Shown here: in pieces, positions 46,393 through 56,352 of the stretch
How the letters are laid out: each line of letters opens with the position of its first letter
How positions within the stretch are numbered: the first letter of the stretch is position 1
Source: Deltaproteobacteria bacterium
GTDB lineage: Bacteria > Desulfobacterota > Desulfuromonadia > Geobacterales > Geobacteraceae
Length of the DNA stretch: 64,000 nt
Direction: 5' to 3'
Assembly: GCA_021848385.1 (NCBI GenBank)
Contig: JAJZUQ010000004.1
Coordinates: forward strand, 34,679-98,678
Translations under genes and position numbers: made by a program
Notes under the pieces: generated by a model
What the model was told of the DNA's origin: nothing
What the model saw: only the letters and a program-made list of their open reading frames with translations
Database searches by the model: none

Positions 46393-46683
46393 CTACCGGC
46401 TCCCCCACAATGGCGCATCGGCAAACTGGCGGCGGAGCCGTTCATCGGGATTCTGCTCGTAGAATTCGTCTTCGGCGAAGGAATAGCGGTAACCATCAAC
46501 GTAGTCACGAATGACCTTGTACGCGGCGTTGATCGCCCGTATTCGTTCGGGGTCACTTCCTTCCCCACTGTCGGGATGGTACCGCCTTACCAGTTCACGA
46601 TGACGGCTCTTGATCATGCGCAGGGTGGCCCGTCGGGGAAGGCCGAGCACGGAAAGCGCCTCGTTGAGTTCTACATAGGTCAT
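46393..46683 (-). CDS. small J-domain protein
   Basis: This is a 96-residue protein whose first 70 residues are a J domain with HPD at 36-38 (REELVRRYHPD-like helix II and an AAYKVI helix III). No zinc or substrate domain follows. A start at ATG 46773, overlapping the dxs stop and preceded by GGAGA, would add 30 unconserved residues. A DnaK partner is presumed. Confidence 0.8.
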   Translation of the reverse strand: MTYVELNEALSVLGLPRRATLRMIKSRHRELVRRYHPDSGEGSDPERIRAINAAYKVIRDYVDGYRYSFAEDEFYEQNPDERLRRQFADAPLWGSR

Positions 46684-46765
46684 AAGCGTACCTACATCCG
46701 GGAAGGACGAGCGCCCCGTGGAGCGAATGTGTCCGATACCCTGAAAAAACCGGGTCTCCCCGGCT

Positions 46766-48643
46766 TCACGCATGCATCTTCTCCCGGACCCGCGCGGCAA
46801 TCCCTTCAGCGTTGAGGCCATAGCAGGCACGCAGTTCCGGTTGCTCCCCCTGCTCGATGAAACAGTCCGGGAAGCCAAGGCGTGTGACTGCCAGGTCGGC
46901 GTACCCCTCATCCGCGAGAAGTTCCAGGACCGCCGTGCCGAAGCCCCCCTGCAGAGCGTTCTCCTCCACGGTGAAGATCGGGACATGACGGTCGGCCAGG
47001 GAGATGATCAACTCCCGGTCCAGCGGCTTGACAAAACGGGCATTCACCACCGTCATATCGATCCCTTCACCAGCAAGGAGGAAAGCAGCTTCCAGTGCCG
47101 GGATGACCATGGTGCCAACGGCAATAATCGTCCCGCTCTTCCCGTCCCGCAACACCTCGCCTTTGCCGACAGGAAGGTGATGGAAGCTCTGATCCAGCGG
47201 CACTCCGTAACCGTTTCCCCTGGGGTAGCGCACCGCGACGGGCGTTCCCAGGCCGATGGCGGTCTGGAGCATGTGCTGCAGTTCATTTTCGTCCTTGGGT
47301 GCCATGATGGTCATATTGGGGAGAGAGCGGAGATAGGAGAGATCGAACACCCCGTGGTGGGTAGGTCCGTCACTCCCGACGACCCCCGCCCGATCGATGG
47401 CGAAGACCACCGGCAGGTTCTGCAGGCAGACATCATGAAATACCTGGTCGTAGGCCCGTTGGAGAAACGACGAGTAGACGGCAAAGACCGGCTTGTACCC
47501 CTCGGCTGCAAGCCCCGCGGCGAAGGTCACGCCGTGCTGCTCGGCTATCCCCACATCGAAGAAGCGCGTGGGGAACTCCTTGGCAAACGGGGTCAATCCC
47601 GTGCCATCGGGCATGGCCGCAGTGATGGCGCACACCTTGTCGTCCTCCGCGGCGATCTGCATCATCGCCTCGCCGAAGATCCCCGTATAGGAAGCCGCCC
47701 CCCCCTTACCCTTGATGACTTTGCCGGTGGCGATCTCGAAGGGGCCGACACCGTGGAACAGGGAAGGATTCTCCTCGGCGGGCCGGTATCCCTTCCCTTT
47801 CCTGGTCAGCACGTGGATCAGAACGGCATCGTCGAACCGTTTCACCCGTTCCAGGGTCTCCTGCAAGAGGGCGAGATCATGGCCGTCAATGGGGCCAATA
47901 TACTCGAAGCCGAAGGCCTCAAAGAGCATCCCTGGCGTAAAAAGCCCCTTGAGGGACTCCTCGGCCCGTTTCGCCACCTGCAAAACATTGCGGCCAAGGT
48001 CATCGAGCCCCACCAGAAAACCTTCCAGGTCCTTCTTGATCTTGTGAACGAATTCACTGGTGATGGTGCGGGAGAGGAAATTGGAAAGCGCCCCCACGTT
48101 TTCCGCGATGGACATTTCGTTGTCGTTGAGGATCACCACCAGGTCTTTGTTCAGGTGCCCGGCGTGATTGAGCCCCTCGTAGGCGATGCCGCCGGTCATG
48201 GAGCCGTCCCCGATGACGGCAACGACCTTGTCATGCGCCTGCCTCAAGTCACGGCCAACGGCGAGGCCGAGGGCAGCTGAGATGGAGGTGGAGGAATGCC
48301 CCACGTCGAAGGCATCATGCACCGACTCGGCCCGCTTGGGGAAACCGCTTATCCCTCCCAGGGTCCGGAGCGTGCGAAAACGCTCGCGCCTGCCGGTCAG
48401 GAGCTTGTGGGCATATGCCTGGTGCCCCACATCCCAGACGATCTTGTCCCGGGGGGACGAAAACACCCGGTGCAGTGCAATGGTCAGTTCCACCACGCCA
48501 AGACTCGGCGCCAGGTGGCCGCCATTGGTGGCGCAGGTAGCGATGATCTCCTGGCGCAGTTCCGCCGCCAGCTGGACCAGCTCCCTCCCCGTGAGTTTTT
48601 TCAGATCCTCGGGCCCGTTGATTTTTTCAAGTAGTGGAGCCAT
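46766..48643 (-). CDS. dxs: 1-deoxy-D-xylulose-5-phosphate synthase
   Basis: This thiamine-diphosphate enzyme makes DXP from pyruvate and glyceraldehyde-3-phosphate, the first step of the MEP isoprenoid pathway. The 625-residue protein has the GDGSMTGG...NDNEMSI cofactor motif (about 150-180) and the transketolase-like second half ([17 protein letters not shown]). The start overlaps the ispA stop. Confidence 0.97.
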   Translation of the reverse strand: MAPLLEKINGPEDLKKLTGRELVQLAAELRQEIIATCATNGGHLAPSLGVVELTIALHRVFSSPRDKIVWDVGHQAYAHKLLTGRRERFRTLRTLGGISGFPKRAESVHDAFDVGHSSTSISAALGLAVGRDLRQAHDKVVAVIGDGSMTGGIAYEGLNHAGHLNKDLVVILNDNEMSIAENVGALSNFLSRTITSEFVHKIKKDLEGFLVGLDDLGRNVLQVAKRAEESLKGLFTPGMLFEAFGFEYIGPIDGHDLALLQETLERVKRFDDAVLIHVLTRKGKGYRPAEENPSLFHGVGPFEIATGKVIKGKGGAASYTGIFGEAMMQIAAEDDKVCAITAAMPDGTGLTPFAKEFPTRFFDVGIAEQHGVTFAAGLAAEGYKPVFAVYSSFLQRAYDQVFHDVCLQNLPVVFAIDRAGVVGSDGPTHHGVFDLSYLRSLPNMTIMAPKDENELQHMLQTAIGLGTPVAVRYPRGNGYGVPLDQSFHHLPVGKGEVLRDGKSGTIIAVGTMVIPALEAAFLLAGEGIDMTVVNARFVKPLDRELIISLADRHVPIFTVEENALQGGFGTAVLELLADEGYADLAVTRLGFPDCFIEQGEQPELRACYGLNAEGIAARVREKMHA

Positions 48644-49536
48644 CACGATTTCCGGTACACGACATACTGGGCGATCTCCCGCAGGGGATCAGCCTTGGCG
48701 TCGAACAGATCGAGGGCGGCCAGTGCCATGTCGGTCAGTTCGGCTGCCCGTCGCTTGGAATCAGCAAGTCCAACCACCGCGGGATAGGTTGCCTTACCCC
48801 GCTCCTCGTCGCTCCCCGCATCCTTGCCGATCTCCTCCGTTGTCCCCTCGATATCCAGGATGTCGTCGGCAATCTGGAAGGCAAGACCGATCTGCTCCCC
48901 GTAACGGGTGAGGGCAGCCAGCTCCGCTTTGCCCGCACCGCCAAGGATGGCGCCGGCCTTCACGGAGGCCTTTATGAGAGCCCCCGTCTTGTGGGTGTGG
49001 ATGTACTGGACCGTTGGCAGGTCGATATCCTTCTTCCCCTCGCTCTCCATGTCCACCACCTGGCCGCCGACCATGCCGTGGGACCCGGCGCAGCGGGCGA
49101 TCTCCTGGATAACCGCCAGCCGTTCACGTGGAGCAAGGTCGGCGCCGACCTCCGGATTGCTGAGAAGGATGAACGCCTCGGTCAGGAGGGCGTCGCCGGC
49201 AAGAATCGCGGTCGCTTCTCCGAAAACCTTGTGATTTGTCGGGTTGCCCCGCCGGAAATCATCGTCGTCCATGGCCGGGAGATCGTCATGAATGAGGGAA
49301 TAGGTATGGATCATCTCCATGGCACAGGCCGCCGCCATGGTCTGGTCGATGTTTCCCCCCGCCGCCTCGCAGGCGGCCAGCATGAGGATCGGCCGCACCC
49401 TCTTTCCCCCCGCAAACACCGAATAGCGCATGGCGCGGTGGAGAGAGGAGGGAAGTTCATCCTCGCGGGGAAGATAGCGGTCCAGCGCCTCGTCAACCAA
49501 CCGGCAGCGCTCTTTCAGATATGACTTGAGGTCCAT
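48643..49536 (-). CDS. ispA: polyprenyl (farnesyl/geranylgeranyl) diphosphate synthase
   Basis: This enzyme condenses isoprenyl diphosphates in sequence. The 297 residues have the first aspartate motif [15 protein letters not shown] (about 84-97) and the second [12 protein letters not shown] (about 225-236). With dxs directly downstream and xseB upstream the order xseA-xseB-ispA-dxs is the usual one. Product chain length is not certain from sequence. Confidence 0.95.
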   Translation of the reverse strand: MDLKSYLKERCRLVDEALDRYLPREDELPSSLHRAMRYSVFAGGKRVRPILMLAACEAAGGNIDQTMAAACAMEMIHTYSLIHDDLPAMDDDDFRRGNPTNHKVFGEATAILAGDALLTEAFILLSNPEVGADLAPRERLAVIQEIARCAGSHGMVGGQVVDMESEGKKDIDLPTVQYIHTHKTGALIKASVKAGAILGGAGKAELAALTRYGEQIGLAFQIADDILDIEGTTEEIGKDAGSDEERGKATYPAVVGLADSKRRAAELTDMALAALDLFDAKADPLREIAQYVVYRKS

Positions 49537-49599
49537 AATTTTCTCTCTTTGTTAAGGATGTTGAAATGCTGCTGCACATTCCCCTCGGCATTACTACGG

Positions 49600-49753
49600 A
49601 AGGTGGAGGGGGTTCTCGCGGAGAAAAGAGTCCCGCAAAAAAGCACCGGACGAGGTTTGAAAGGAAAGCGTCACAAACAGCAACATGAGTGTAGTTGAAA
49701 GCCGGAGGGTGACGCTTGACTCTTTTCGGAGCGAGTGCCCCCGCCACCTCGCG
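49600..49753. mobile_element. MITE-like palindrome with flanking ACTACGG repeats
   Basis: Arms at 49602-49632 and 49718-49748 pair at about 25 of 31 positions (GGTGG...GAGTC with GACTC...CCACC), and AAGCGTCAC/GTGACGCTT forms an inner stem. ACTACGG occurs at 49593-49599 and 49754-49760, consistent with a 7-bp target duplication. The element has no gene of its own. It fills most of the gap between ispA and xseB. Confidence 0.6.
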
Positions 49754-49782
49754 ACTACGGCCGGCAACACGATAAGATAGAA

Positions 49783-50013
49783 TTATTCGTCGTCCAGCTT
49801 GAACGGTACTCTGCCGAAGCTCCCGTCTTTCTGCTTGAGAAGCATCTCCACCCGCTGTTCAGCCTCGTTGAGCTTTTTATTGCAGAAAGCGGCCTGCCTG
49901 ACCCCCTCTTCGAAGGCCTTGAGGGATTCCTCCAGGGGAAGTTCGCCCCCTTCAAGCTTCCTGACCACCTCTTCCAGTTTCTTCAGAGATGTTTCGAATT
50001 TTTCAACGGCCAT
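49783..50013 (-). CDS. xseB: exodeoxyribonuclease VII small subunit
   Basis: This 76-residue helical subunit matches XseB throughout (SLKKLEEVVRKLEGGELPLEESLKAFEEG). It partners XseA, encoded 78 bp upstream. Confidence 0.96.
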   Translation of the reverse strand: MAVEKFETSLKKLEEVVRKLEGGELPLEESLKAFEEGVRQAAFCNKKLNEAEQRVEMLLKQKDGSFGRVPFKLDDE

Positions 50014-50091
50014 GGAACAACCCTTTCCGGCAAAATTAAACCGCCATTATACAGAATACCCGCTGCCAGTCAAGTCAAGCCTGCTGGCCCG

Positions 50092-51435
50092 TCAATCCTT
50101 GCAGGACTCGACACGGCACAGCGCGCTTCCCCTGAAGAACCTGAGGCTCAATCGGTCCCCCGTCACGAGCTGGCTGCTTTCCCGGATAACCGCTCCATCA
50201 GGCAGCCGGTTTGCGATGGCATAACCCCGCGCCAGGGTAGCAAGTGGGGAGAGTGCTTCCAGCTTGCCGGCACTGACCGCTACCCCTTCCCGCGCACTTT
50301 CCAGACAGCGCCCCACAGCCCGTTCGGCCCTGTTCTCCAGTCCCAGGAGCAATTCTCGCCCCCGCTCCACCTCCACCGCCGGATTCTGGAGCCGCAACCG
50401 GTTAACAAGAAACTGCAGCCGCTGGCTACGCCGTTCCTCTCCTCCCCGGAAAGCGAGCGTGAGGCGCGCGGCAAGGTCGTCGACCCGCTGGGACAGATGA
50501 CCGAGAAGCAGCGTCGGATCCTTGAGGGAACGGCTGAGCAGCTGAAGTTCACCCAGGAACTCGGCCAACCGGTGCTCCATTGCCTGCCGGAGACGGTGGG
50601 CCAGGGAATCCACCTCGGTGGCAAGTTCACCCTTGCTCCGGACCACGAGCTCCGCCGCGGCCGACGGCGTCGGGGCGCGCAGGTCGGCGACGAAATCGGC
50701 AATGGTGAAATCCACCTCGTGCCCTACCGCCGAGATGACCGGTATGCGCGACTGGTGGATGGCCCGGGCCACAACCTCCTCGTTGAACGCCCACAGGTCT
50801 TCGAGAGAGCCACCCCCCCGACCGACGATGAGCACATCAGCCGCAGCGAGGCGATTGAAATCCCTTATGGCTCCGGCTATCTCCGCCGCTGCCCCTTCAC
50901 CCTGCACCCGTACGGGGTAGAGCAGTATCTCCAGATTGGCGAAGCGCCGGTTCAGCACATTGAGAATATCGTGGATGGCGGCGCCGGTCGCGGACGTGAC
51001 GATGCCGATCCGCCGGGGAAGGCGCGGGAGTGGTTTCTTGTGCTCCTCGGCAAACAACCCCTCCTTCGCCAGACGCTCCTTGAGCTGAATGAAGGCCATC
51101 TGCAACGCGCCAAGCCCCTTGGGCTCCAGGTATTCCGCCAGCAACTGGTAATCGCCCCGCTGGTCATAGACCGTCAGGCGCCCCCGGACTATAAGCCCCA
51201 TGCCGTCCCGCGGCTTGAACTTCAGTGCCCGGGTCGAGGCGCGGAACATGACGCAGCGCAGCTGGGCACCGGCATCCTTGAGGGTGAAATAGAGGTGGCC
51301 CGACGACGGCATGGCAAGGTTGGATATCTCCCCCTCCACCCAGACGTGTTCGAAATTCTCCTCCAGTACCCCCCGGATGAGGCTTGTCAGCTGGCTGACC
51401 GTCAGTATCCGTTTTTCCCCGAACAGCTCCACCAT
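50092..51435 (-). CDS. xseA: exodeoxyribonuclease VII large subunit
   Basis: This is the catalytic subunit of the ssDNA exonuclease (447 residues). An OB fold (about 1-100) is followed by the catalytic domain with the conserved [15 protein letters not shown] motif (about 205-220) and a long helical C-terminus. Confidence 0.97.
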   Translation of the reverse strand: MVELFGEKRILTVSQLTSLIRGVLEENFEHVWVEGEISNLAMPSSGHLYFTLKDAGAQLRCVMFRASTRALKFKPRDGMGLIVRGRLTVYDQRGDYQLLAEYLEPKGLGALQMAFIQLKERLAKEGLFAEEHKKPLPRLPRRIGIVTSATGAAIHDILNVLNRRFANLEILLYPVRVQGEGAAAEIAGAIRDFNRLAAADVLIVGRGGGSLEDLWAFNEEVVARAIHQSRIPVISAVGHEVDFTIADFVADLRAPTPSAAAELVVRSKGELATEVDSLAHRLRQAMEHRLAEFLGELQLLSRSLKDPTLLLGHLSQRVDDLAARLTLAFRGGEERRSQRLQFLVNRLRLQNPAVEVERGRELLLGLENRAERAVGRCLESAREGVAVSAGKLEALSPLATLARGYAIANRLPDGAVIRESSQLVTGDRLSLRFFRGSALCRVESCKD

Positions 51436-51534
51436 GGTCTCCCCTCATGCAGCAACATTCCCATTTCCGCGCGGCACGCAGAATGAACTCAAACCGGTTG
51501 ACGATACGGCTCGTTCCATACTATCATCAGCCCC

Positions 51535-52929
51535 ATGGAAAATCACGCATATCCCTACGTCATCACCGTATCGTCGGAAAAGGGGGGGGTCGGTAAGACA
51601 ACCCTCGCCACCAACCTCGCCATTTTTCTCAGGGCGCTCCACGAAGAGCTGCCGGTCTCCATCTTTTCCTTCGACAACCACTTCTCCGTGGACAAGATGT
51701 TCGAATTCAAGGGACAGGCGCCCCGGGGCACCGTGGCCGACCTCCTGCTGGAAACCCCCGGCTGCGACCTCCTCCATACCGGCCAGTACGGCATCAACTA
51801 CATCCCCTCGTCCTCAACCCTTAACGATCTGAAGGGAGCGATCAGGAGCCCCATGACGCTGGCCAGGCTTCTTGCCCAGTCGCGTATACCGGGAGTGCTC
51901 ATCATCGACACCCGCCCCGACCTGGACATCCTGACCCAGAATGCCCTCTACGCCGCCGACCGGGTGCTCATACCGGTGAAGGACATGCCCTCCCTGGAAA
52001 ACTGCCGCAATATCTTCGAAACCTTCGACAAGCGCGGCCTGGACAAAAAGAGCCTCTCCCTCATCCCCTGTCTCATCGACGAGCGAATCAAGTTCGACGG
52101 CCCGTTCCGGGACCAGAAGGGGCTGCTCAGGGCCTACGCCATCAACCGGGGCTACCGCTGCGTCGACACCTTCATATCCAAGAGCCCCAAGGTGGAGAGC
52201 CTCAACACCAATCCGGATGGCCGTATCTATCCCATTCTCACCCATGCCAAGGGAACCGATGTCCATGGCCAGTTCACCGACCTGGCACGGATGATTCTGG
52301 ATGAAATCCAGGCAACCACCGAACCCCGTGCCCTCCTCTTTCACCAGTGGCAAACGGCGGAAACGGAACGGAAGAAGGCATCTTTTTTCGGCCGGATGAG
52401 TGGCGTAAAGCAGGAGTGCCTTTTCTGCGGCCGGCCGGCGGGAAACGGCTCAGCCGGCTACTTCTTTGAAACCGCCGACAGGGGGGCCAGCGGCTTCCTC
52501 GACACAGAATGCTTTGACGGTTTTCTCACCGCGAATATCTACGGTATCGGCCCGGAGCAGGCAACCTCCCCCGCAGCCCAGATGGTGCGGGACGTGGCAC
52601 GGGATTCGGTGTTCGTCTGCCGGCCGGTGGCAAATGGCACGGGTCAGCAGGTGGAATTCAGCCGCTTCAGCCGGGAAGGAGCACCGCTGCAACGGAAGGA
52701 TTTCCCGGTAAAGGAATTTGAAGGTGGATTTCTCAGCAAGGAACGGAGCAAGCTCCACCTGCTCATGACGGAGACTCTGGCAGGACAGGAAAACGGGTTC
52801 CGGGAAGGGGTACTCCTCATTCACCCCGTCAACCCCCGGGAGCCGGAGTCGATCCTCCAGGAAGAGCGCTATCGGGAATTCACCCGGCTGAAACGGACGA
52901 TCGTAGAGCAGTTACCGGCGAGAGGGTAA
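51535..52929 (+). CDS. MinD/ParA-like ATPase with a C-terminal CxxC extension
   Basis: This 464-residue protein begins with a deviant Walker A KGGVGKTT (16-23) and has the switch II segment LIIDTRPDLD (122-131), placing it in the SIMIBI MinD/ParA class. After about residue 270 comes a ~190-residue extension that starts with CLFC (295-298) and has no match I recognise. No partner such as ParB or a flagellar gene lies beside it; it is divergent from xseA. Two reasonable views are a cellular positioning ATPase or a signalling ATPase with a metal-binding domain. Confidence 0.8.
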   Translation: MENHAYPYVITVSSEKGGVGKTTLATNLAIFLRALHEELPVSIFSFDNHFSVDKMFEFKGQAPRGTVADLLLETPGCDLLHTGQYGINYIPSSSTLNDLKGAIRSPMTLARLLAQSRIPGVLIIDTRPDLDILTQNALYAADRVLIPVKDMPSLENCRNIFETFDKRGLDKKSLSLIPCLIDERIKFDGPFRDQKGLLRAYAINRGYRCVDTFISKSPKVESLNTNPDGRIYPILTHAKGTDVHGQFTDLARMILDEIQATTEPRALLFHQWQTAETERKKASFFGRMSGVKQECLFCGRPAGNGSAGYFFETADRGASGFLDTECFDGFLTANIYGIGPEQATSPAAQMVRDVARDSVFVCRPVANGTGQQVEFSRFSREGAPLQRKDFPVKEFEGGFLSKERSKLHLLMTETLAGQENGFREGVLLIHPVNPREPESILQEERYREFTRLKRTIVEQLPARG

Positions 52930-53026
52930 GTTCAAGTCGGCATCACATCAGCAACAACGTCACTTACCATCGGAAAGCCTGTTGAAACGCCCGCGCCCTC
53001 CGGTCGCTCAAGACGCAAAGGACAGC

Positions 53027-53064
53027 AAGGGGGGACGTAGTCAACAAATCAACTACGTCCCCTT
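53027..53064. repeat. REP-like hairpin, copy 1
   Basis: AAGGGG...ACGTAGT pairs with ACTACGTCCCCTT around a ten-base loop. A related copy lies at 53635-53687, on the other side of the lipoprotein gene. Confidence 0.7.
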
Positions 53065-53084
53065 AGTCTCCCCGTCTTCATTCT

Positions 53085-53615
53085 TTATCTTTCACTACGA
53101 CTTCTGTTATGCATTTCTTCGATAAATTTCTCTCTTTCAGCGTCATCAAAAATTTTTCTTATCAATTTTTTGTTGCCAATTGTTGAACGTATTGCACTGC
53201 TAAAAAATCCTTCATGCTCCACGTACGAATACTCCGGTTTGAACCGTTCCAACTTGAAGGTCTGGCTCTCCCAGCGGAAATCCTCCCGCATCTTGTGAAT
53301 GGGGAAGATGGCCCTGCTGCTCCAGGTTACGTAGCCCGGTTTGTAAATCGCCACGGTTGGCGAATCAACCAAGAGATTGAATATCCCCTCCAGCGAGGCC
53401 CTGCCGTTCTTGTCGGTTACTGCTTCTATCACCTTGACGGACTCGGTGTGATACTCGCCGAAGCCAACCTGTTTCGTCCACTCCACCATAACCACCGCGC
53501 CTTCGATCGGCTTCAAGGTCTCGGCATCGACCACCGTGCCAGTCATGGAGCGGTAATAGCCGCAACCCGAAAGAAAGAAGCATAAAAGCACCAAGTAGAT
53601 AATTTTGAGTTTCAT
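53085..53615 (-). CDS. lipoprotein with a carboxypeptidase-regulatory-like domain
   Basis: This is a 176-residue lipoprotein: hydrophobic leader and lipobox LSGC at about residue 18, then a beta-sandwich typical of carboxypeptidase-regulatory-like domains (TVVDAETLKPIEGAVVMVEW). The gene is AT-richer than its neighbours and lies between two copies of the same REP-like hairpin, suggesting acquisition. Role unknown. Confidence 0.7.
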   Translation of the reverse strand: MKLKIIYLVLLCFFLSGCGYYRSMTGTVVDAETLKPIEGAVVMVEWTKQVGFGEYHTESVKVIEAVTDKNGRASLEGIFNLLVDSPTVAIYKPGYVTWSSRAIFPIHKMREDFRWESQTFKLERFKPEYSYVEHEGFFSSAIRSTIGNKKLIRKIFDDAEREKFIEEMHNRSRSER

Positions 53616-53634
53616 GGATAGTCCTTGGACAGCA

Positions 53635-53687
53635 AGGGGGGACGTAGTTGAGTAGAGGAATCGCTAAGGCACAAGTCAACTACGTCC
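53635..53687. repeat. REP-like hairpin, copy 2
   Basis: GGGACGTAGTTGA (53639-53651) and TCAACTACGTCCC (53675-53687) form a perfect 13-bp stem. The flanking text (GACAGCAAGGGGG) also matches copy 1. Confidence 0.75.
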
Positions 53688-53774
53688 CATCAGTCTCAGA
53701 ACCTGCGTCAGCCCTTACCTAGCGGATTTTCTTCGCGTTCTTTGCGTCTTCGCGGTTACAGGTTTAAACCTCCA

Positions 53775-54752
53775 TCAATTAACCAGTTCCGATGCCGCGA
53801 CAAACTGTATCCCCTCCCGCTGCATCCGGGGCATGGCGGCGGCAAGGGCCTGGATGGTCGCCCGGTGGGGATGGCAGATTGCAATGGCGCTCCCCCGCTT
53901 CCGCGCCACGGCGGCCACCTGCTCCAGTTGTGCGGTTATGGCCCCCACATCCTGGGTATTATCAAGAAACACCTGCCGCGATCCCGCCCGCATTCCCATC
54001 TTCTTCGCCACGGCATACCCCACGGAGGCCGGCGACGTCTTGGAGTCGATAAAGAAAAGCCCCTTCCCCCGGAGTACCCCCAGTACCACTCCCATCTTCT
54101 CCCTGTTCTCGGTGAAACTCGACCCCATGTGATTGTTGGCCCCCACCGCATACGGCACCGCCTGGAAGTAGTCAGCCATCTGCCGCTCGATGTCGGCATC
54201 GCTCTCGGAGAGGAGCAGGCCGTTCTTCTCCAGCCGCTGCTGGGGATACCCCTTCGGTTCCATGGGAATATGCAGCATCACCTGTCGCCCCCTGGCATGG
54301 ACTGTCTCGGCCACGGAACGGGATTTGGCCAGCCCCGGAATTACGGAGAACGTCAGGGGAATATTGATGGCGAGTAGCTGCCGCGCTTCCTCCATACTGC
54401 TCCCCATGTCATCGATGACGATCGCAACGGTGCCGGGACCGATCACCCGCGCGCGTGGTTTCACTTTCGGGGCAATGGCCGGCTCAGGGGCCGGCGCGGG
54501 ATGGGTGACAGCGGAGGTATATTTCCTGTGGATGGCCGGCGTCCCGGCGACACGGGGCGGTATCTTCTGACGCTCAATCACTGCAGGGGGAGCGGAAGGA
54601 GCCGGGGGTGGCAGCGGGATGCTGGATTTGGCCCACTCCAGCAGGAAAAAAATGCCCGCTATCAGCGCTACCACCACAAGAAGCAGGATTAACGGCCTTT
54701 TCCCCCCGGGTGAAGGTTTGCGACGGTTGGTGACTTTGCGACGTGTAGCCAA
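53775..54752 (-). CDS. divergent polysaccharide deacetylase (YibQ family)
   Basis: This is a membrane-anchored protein of about 325 residues. A basic N-terminus and one transmembrane segment (about 20-40) are followed by a proline-rich linker and a YibQ domain (VAIVIDDMGSSMEEARQL; MLHIPMEPKGYP; NNHMGSSF). The TTG at 54752 has AAGGAG 5-6 bases ahead, better than any upstream ATG, so it is taken as the start. The enzymatic activity of this family is not firmly established. Confidence 0.85.
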   Translation of the reverse strand: MATRRKVTNRRKPSPGGKRPLILLLVVVALIAGIFFLLEWAKSSIPLPPPAPSAPPAVIERQKIPPRVAGTPAIHRKYTSAVTHPAPAPEPAIAPKVKPRARVIGPGTVAIVIDDMGSSMEEARQLLAINIPLTFSVIPGLAKSRSVAETVHARGRQVMLHIPMEPKGYPQQRLEKNGLLLSESDADIERQMADYFQAVPYAVGANNHMGSSFTENREKMGVVLGVLRGKGLFFIDSKTSPASVGYAVAKKMGMRAGSRQVFLDNTQDVGAITAQLEQVAAVARKRGSAIAICHPHRATIQALAAAMPRMQREGIQFVAASELVN

Positions 54753-54811
54753 GCTGACTCCTTCCCGATGCAGCGGCAATAAATAACGAATAAATGGCAT
54801 CCACCATAGAG

Positions 54812-54846
54812 AACAGGCCCACCGCCGTCATGGCAATGGGCCTGTT
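54812..54846 (-). terminator. terminator-like hairpin after the cohesin-type gene
   Basis: AACAGGCCCA pairs with TGGGCCTGTT; the T tract behind it is weak on the minus strand. Confidence 0.45.
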
Positions 54847-54876
54847 TCCCTCTGGAATCAAGGCACCATCCCCACC

Positions 54877-56205
54877 CTACTTCTTTACCGGCTTGACGCC
54901 AGCCTGTTTTTTCGACGTCAGGACCAGGTAATTGGCGGTGAAAATGTAATCGTCGAGGTAATCCCGCTTGCCGTCCTTGTTCAGGTCGAAGCGGGGAACC
55001 TTGTCCGTTCCTCTCTCCTTGAGAAACTGGCTGAACTCCGCCTCCGTCGGCGCGACTCCCGGCTTGACCACGGTTATGTCAGCCGTCGGCGATACAACCA
55101 GAGGCATCTCCGACATCACACCATCCAGAAGCATGGTAACCGTCGCGGTGGAGGTCCCCTTCACCGGCTTTGTCTCCACAATCCATGCCCCGTCGCTGTC
55201 ACGACGGAGGGAAACCAGCTTGGCATCCTTCAGTGCGAAGTTGGGGGCGCTCTTGGCAGTTTTTGGTACCGTCACCAGTAGCTTTACCGATGTAACACCA
55301 TCCGACAGGGCAACGGGAGGTTGCTGGCGGTAATTCGCCCCCTCCGCTGGCTTAAACAGATCCATCAGTGCCTTGGGAGTCCGCTCCCCCTTGAAATCCC
55401 GGACCTTCGCCAGGACGCTCGTGGCAATGACAGTCTTCCGTTCGGCCGGTGCAGCAACCGGTGCAACCGGGGGCTCGGCGGCAGGTTGCCGGGGAGTTGT
55501 CCCCCCGGAAGGAGCCATCGGTACGGAGACCGGCTCCGCCGTCGGCATGACAGGTTCATCTTTCCGTTCCTTGCCTGATGTCGCGGCGGCGGGAGTGTCG
55601 GTTGGAAGGTTCACCCCAGCAAGCCAGGTCGGCTGGCCTGTACCGACCGTGACCGGGGTAATGGTCGACCCTGTCGTAGAACCGGTGGTCGACCCTGTTG
55701 TGGTGTCGGTCGTACTCCCCCCCGACGTAGTACCAGTGGTCGTATCCCCGGAAGGGGTAGTCGTCACAGCCGACGCAGTATAGCCAACGGGTATCACCGA
55801 CATTTGCCGGCCATCCTTATCCACCACAGAAGCAGAAATCCCCAGGTTACCGGTGCCGCTTCCCTTGCCGGTAAAGGTAACGATGGCCACCGGCCCGCTT
55901 CCCTGCAAGGGGGTGGCATTGATGATGGCGATATGGACCGAACCTGTCAGATTGGGATTGGCGGCAAACAGTGCCGGCCCGGCCGCGCTTCCCTTCTCCA
56001 CCACCGGACTGGCCAACTGGCTGCTGTCATACGTAACCGTGATGTCCAGGGCGGCAACCCCGTCCAGCGGACTTCCGTTAACCACGAACCTGTTGGTGCC
56101 GGAGGGAACAACCGACAGCGTCACGGCGGCATATGCTCCCCCAGCCTGAATCAGAAGCAGCGACACAAGAACCGTCAGTATGGTGATGAGCGACCTTGAT
56201 TTCAT
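54877..56205 (-). CDS. secreted protein with cohesin-like and dockerin-like segments
   Basis: This is a 442-residue protein. A signal peptide (1-27) is followed by a cohesin-type beta domain (about 28-140, with LDITVTYDSSQL), a Thr/Gly/Ser low-complexity linker (about 150-185), a further beta-rich region and a C-terminal EF-hand-like DLNKDGKRDYLDD (407-419) as in dockerin repeats. It is probably a surface or periplasmic structural protein. RBS GAGG precedes ATG 56205. Confidence 0.75.
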   Translation of the reverse strand: MKSRSLITILTVLVSLLLIQAGGAYAAVTLSVVPSGTNRFVVNGSPLDGVAALDITVTYDSSQLASPVVEKGSAAGPALFAANPNLTGSVHIAIINATPLQGSGPVAIVTFTGKGSGTGNLGISASVVDKDGRQMSVIPVGYTASAVTTTPSGDTTTGTTSGGSTTDTTTGSTTGSTTGSTITPVTVGTGQPTWLAGVNLPTDTPAAATSGKERKDEPVMPTAEPVSVPMAPSGGTTPRQPAAEPPVAPVAAPAERKTVIATSVLAKVRDFKGERTPKALMDLFKPAEGANYRQQPPVALSDGVTSVKLLVTVPKTAKSAPNFALKDAKLVSLRRDSDGAWIVETKPVKGTSTATVTMLLDGVMSEMPLVVSPTADITVVKPGVAPTEAEFSQFLKERGTDKVPRFDLNKDGKRDYLDDYIFTANYLVLTSKKQAGVKPVKK

Positions 56206-56352
56206 AGCAACCTCACAAACAGTCTCGATTTTATTATTGTCGGCAGCGTTCCCATCGTTTCTCATTAGCCAAAATACTGCAACAGTATACTGCAATGGCT
56301 TTGTAAAATCCAGTACTGAACCGACGGGCATACCACGCCAGGAAGTTTCGCT

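Noticed and set aside
46772..48280. 502-codon plus-strand frame opposite dxs
   Set aside because: Antisense shadow of dxs.
49493..49747. 84-codon minus-strand frame within the ispA-xseB gap
   Set aside because: It runs through the palindromic element and lacks any coding signature.
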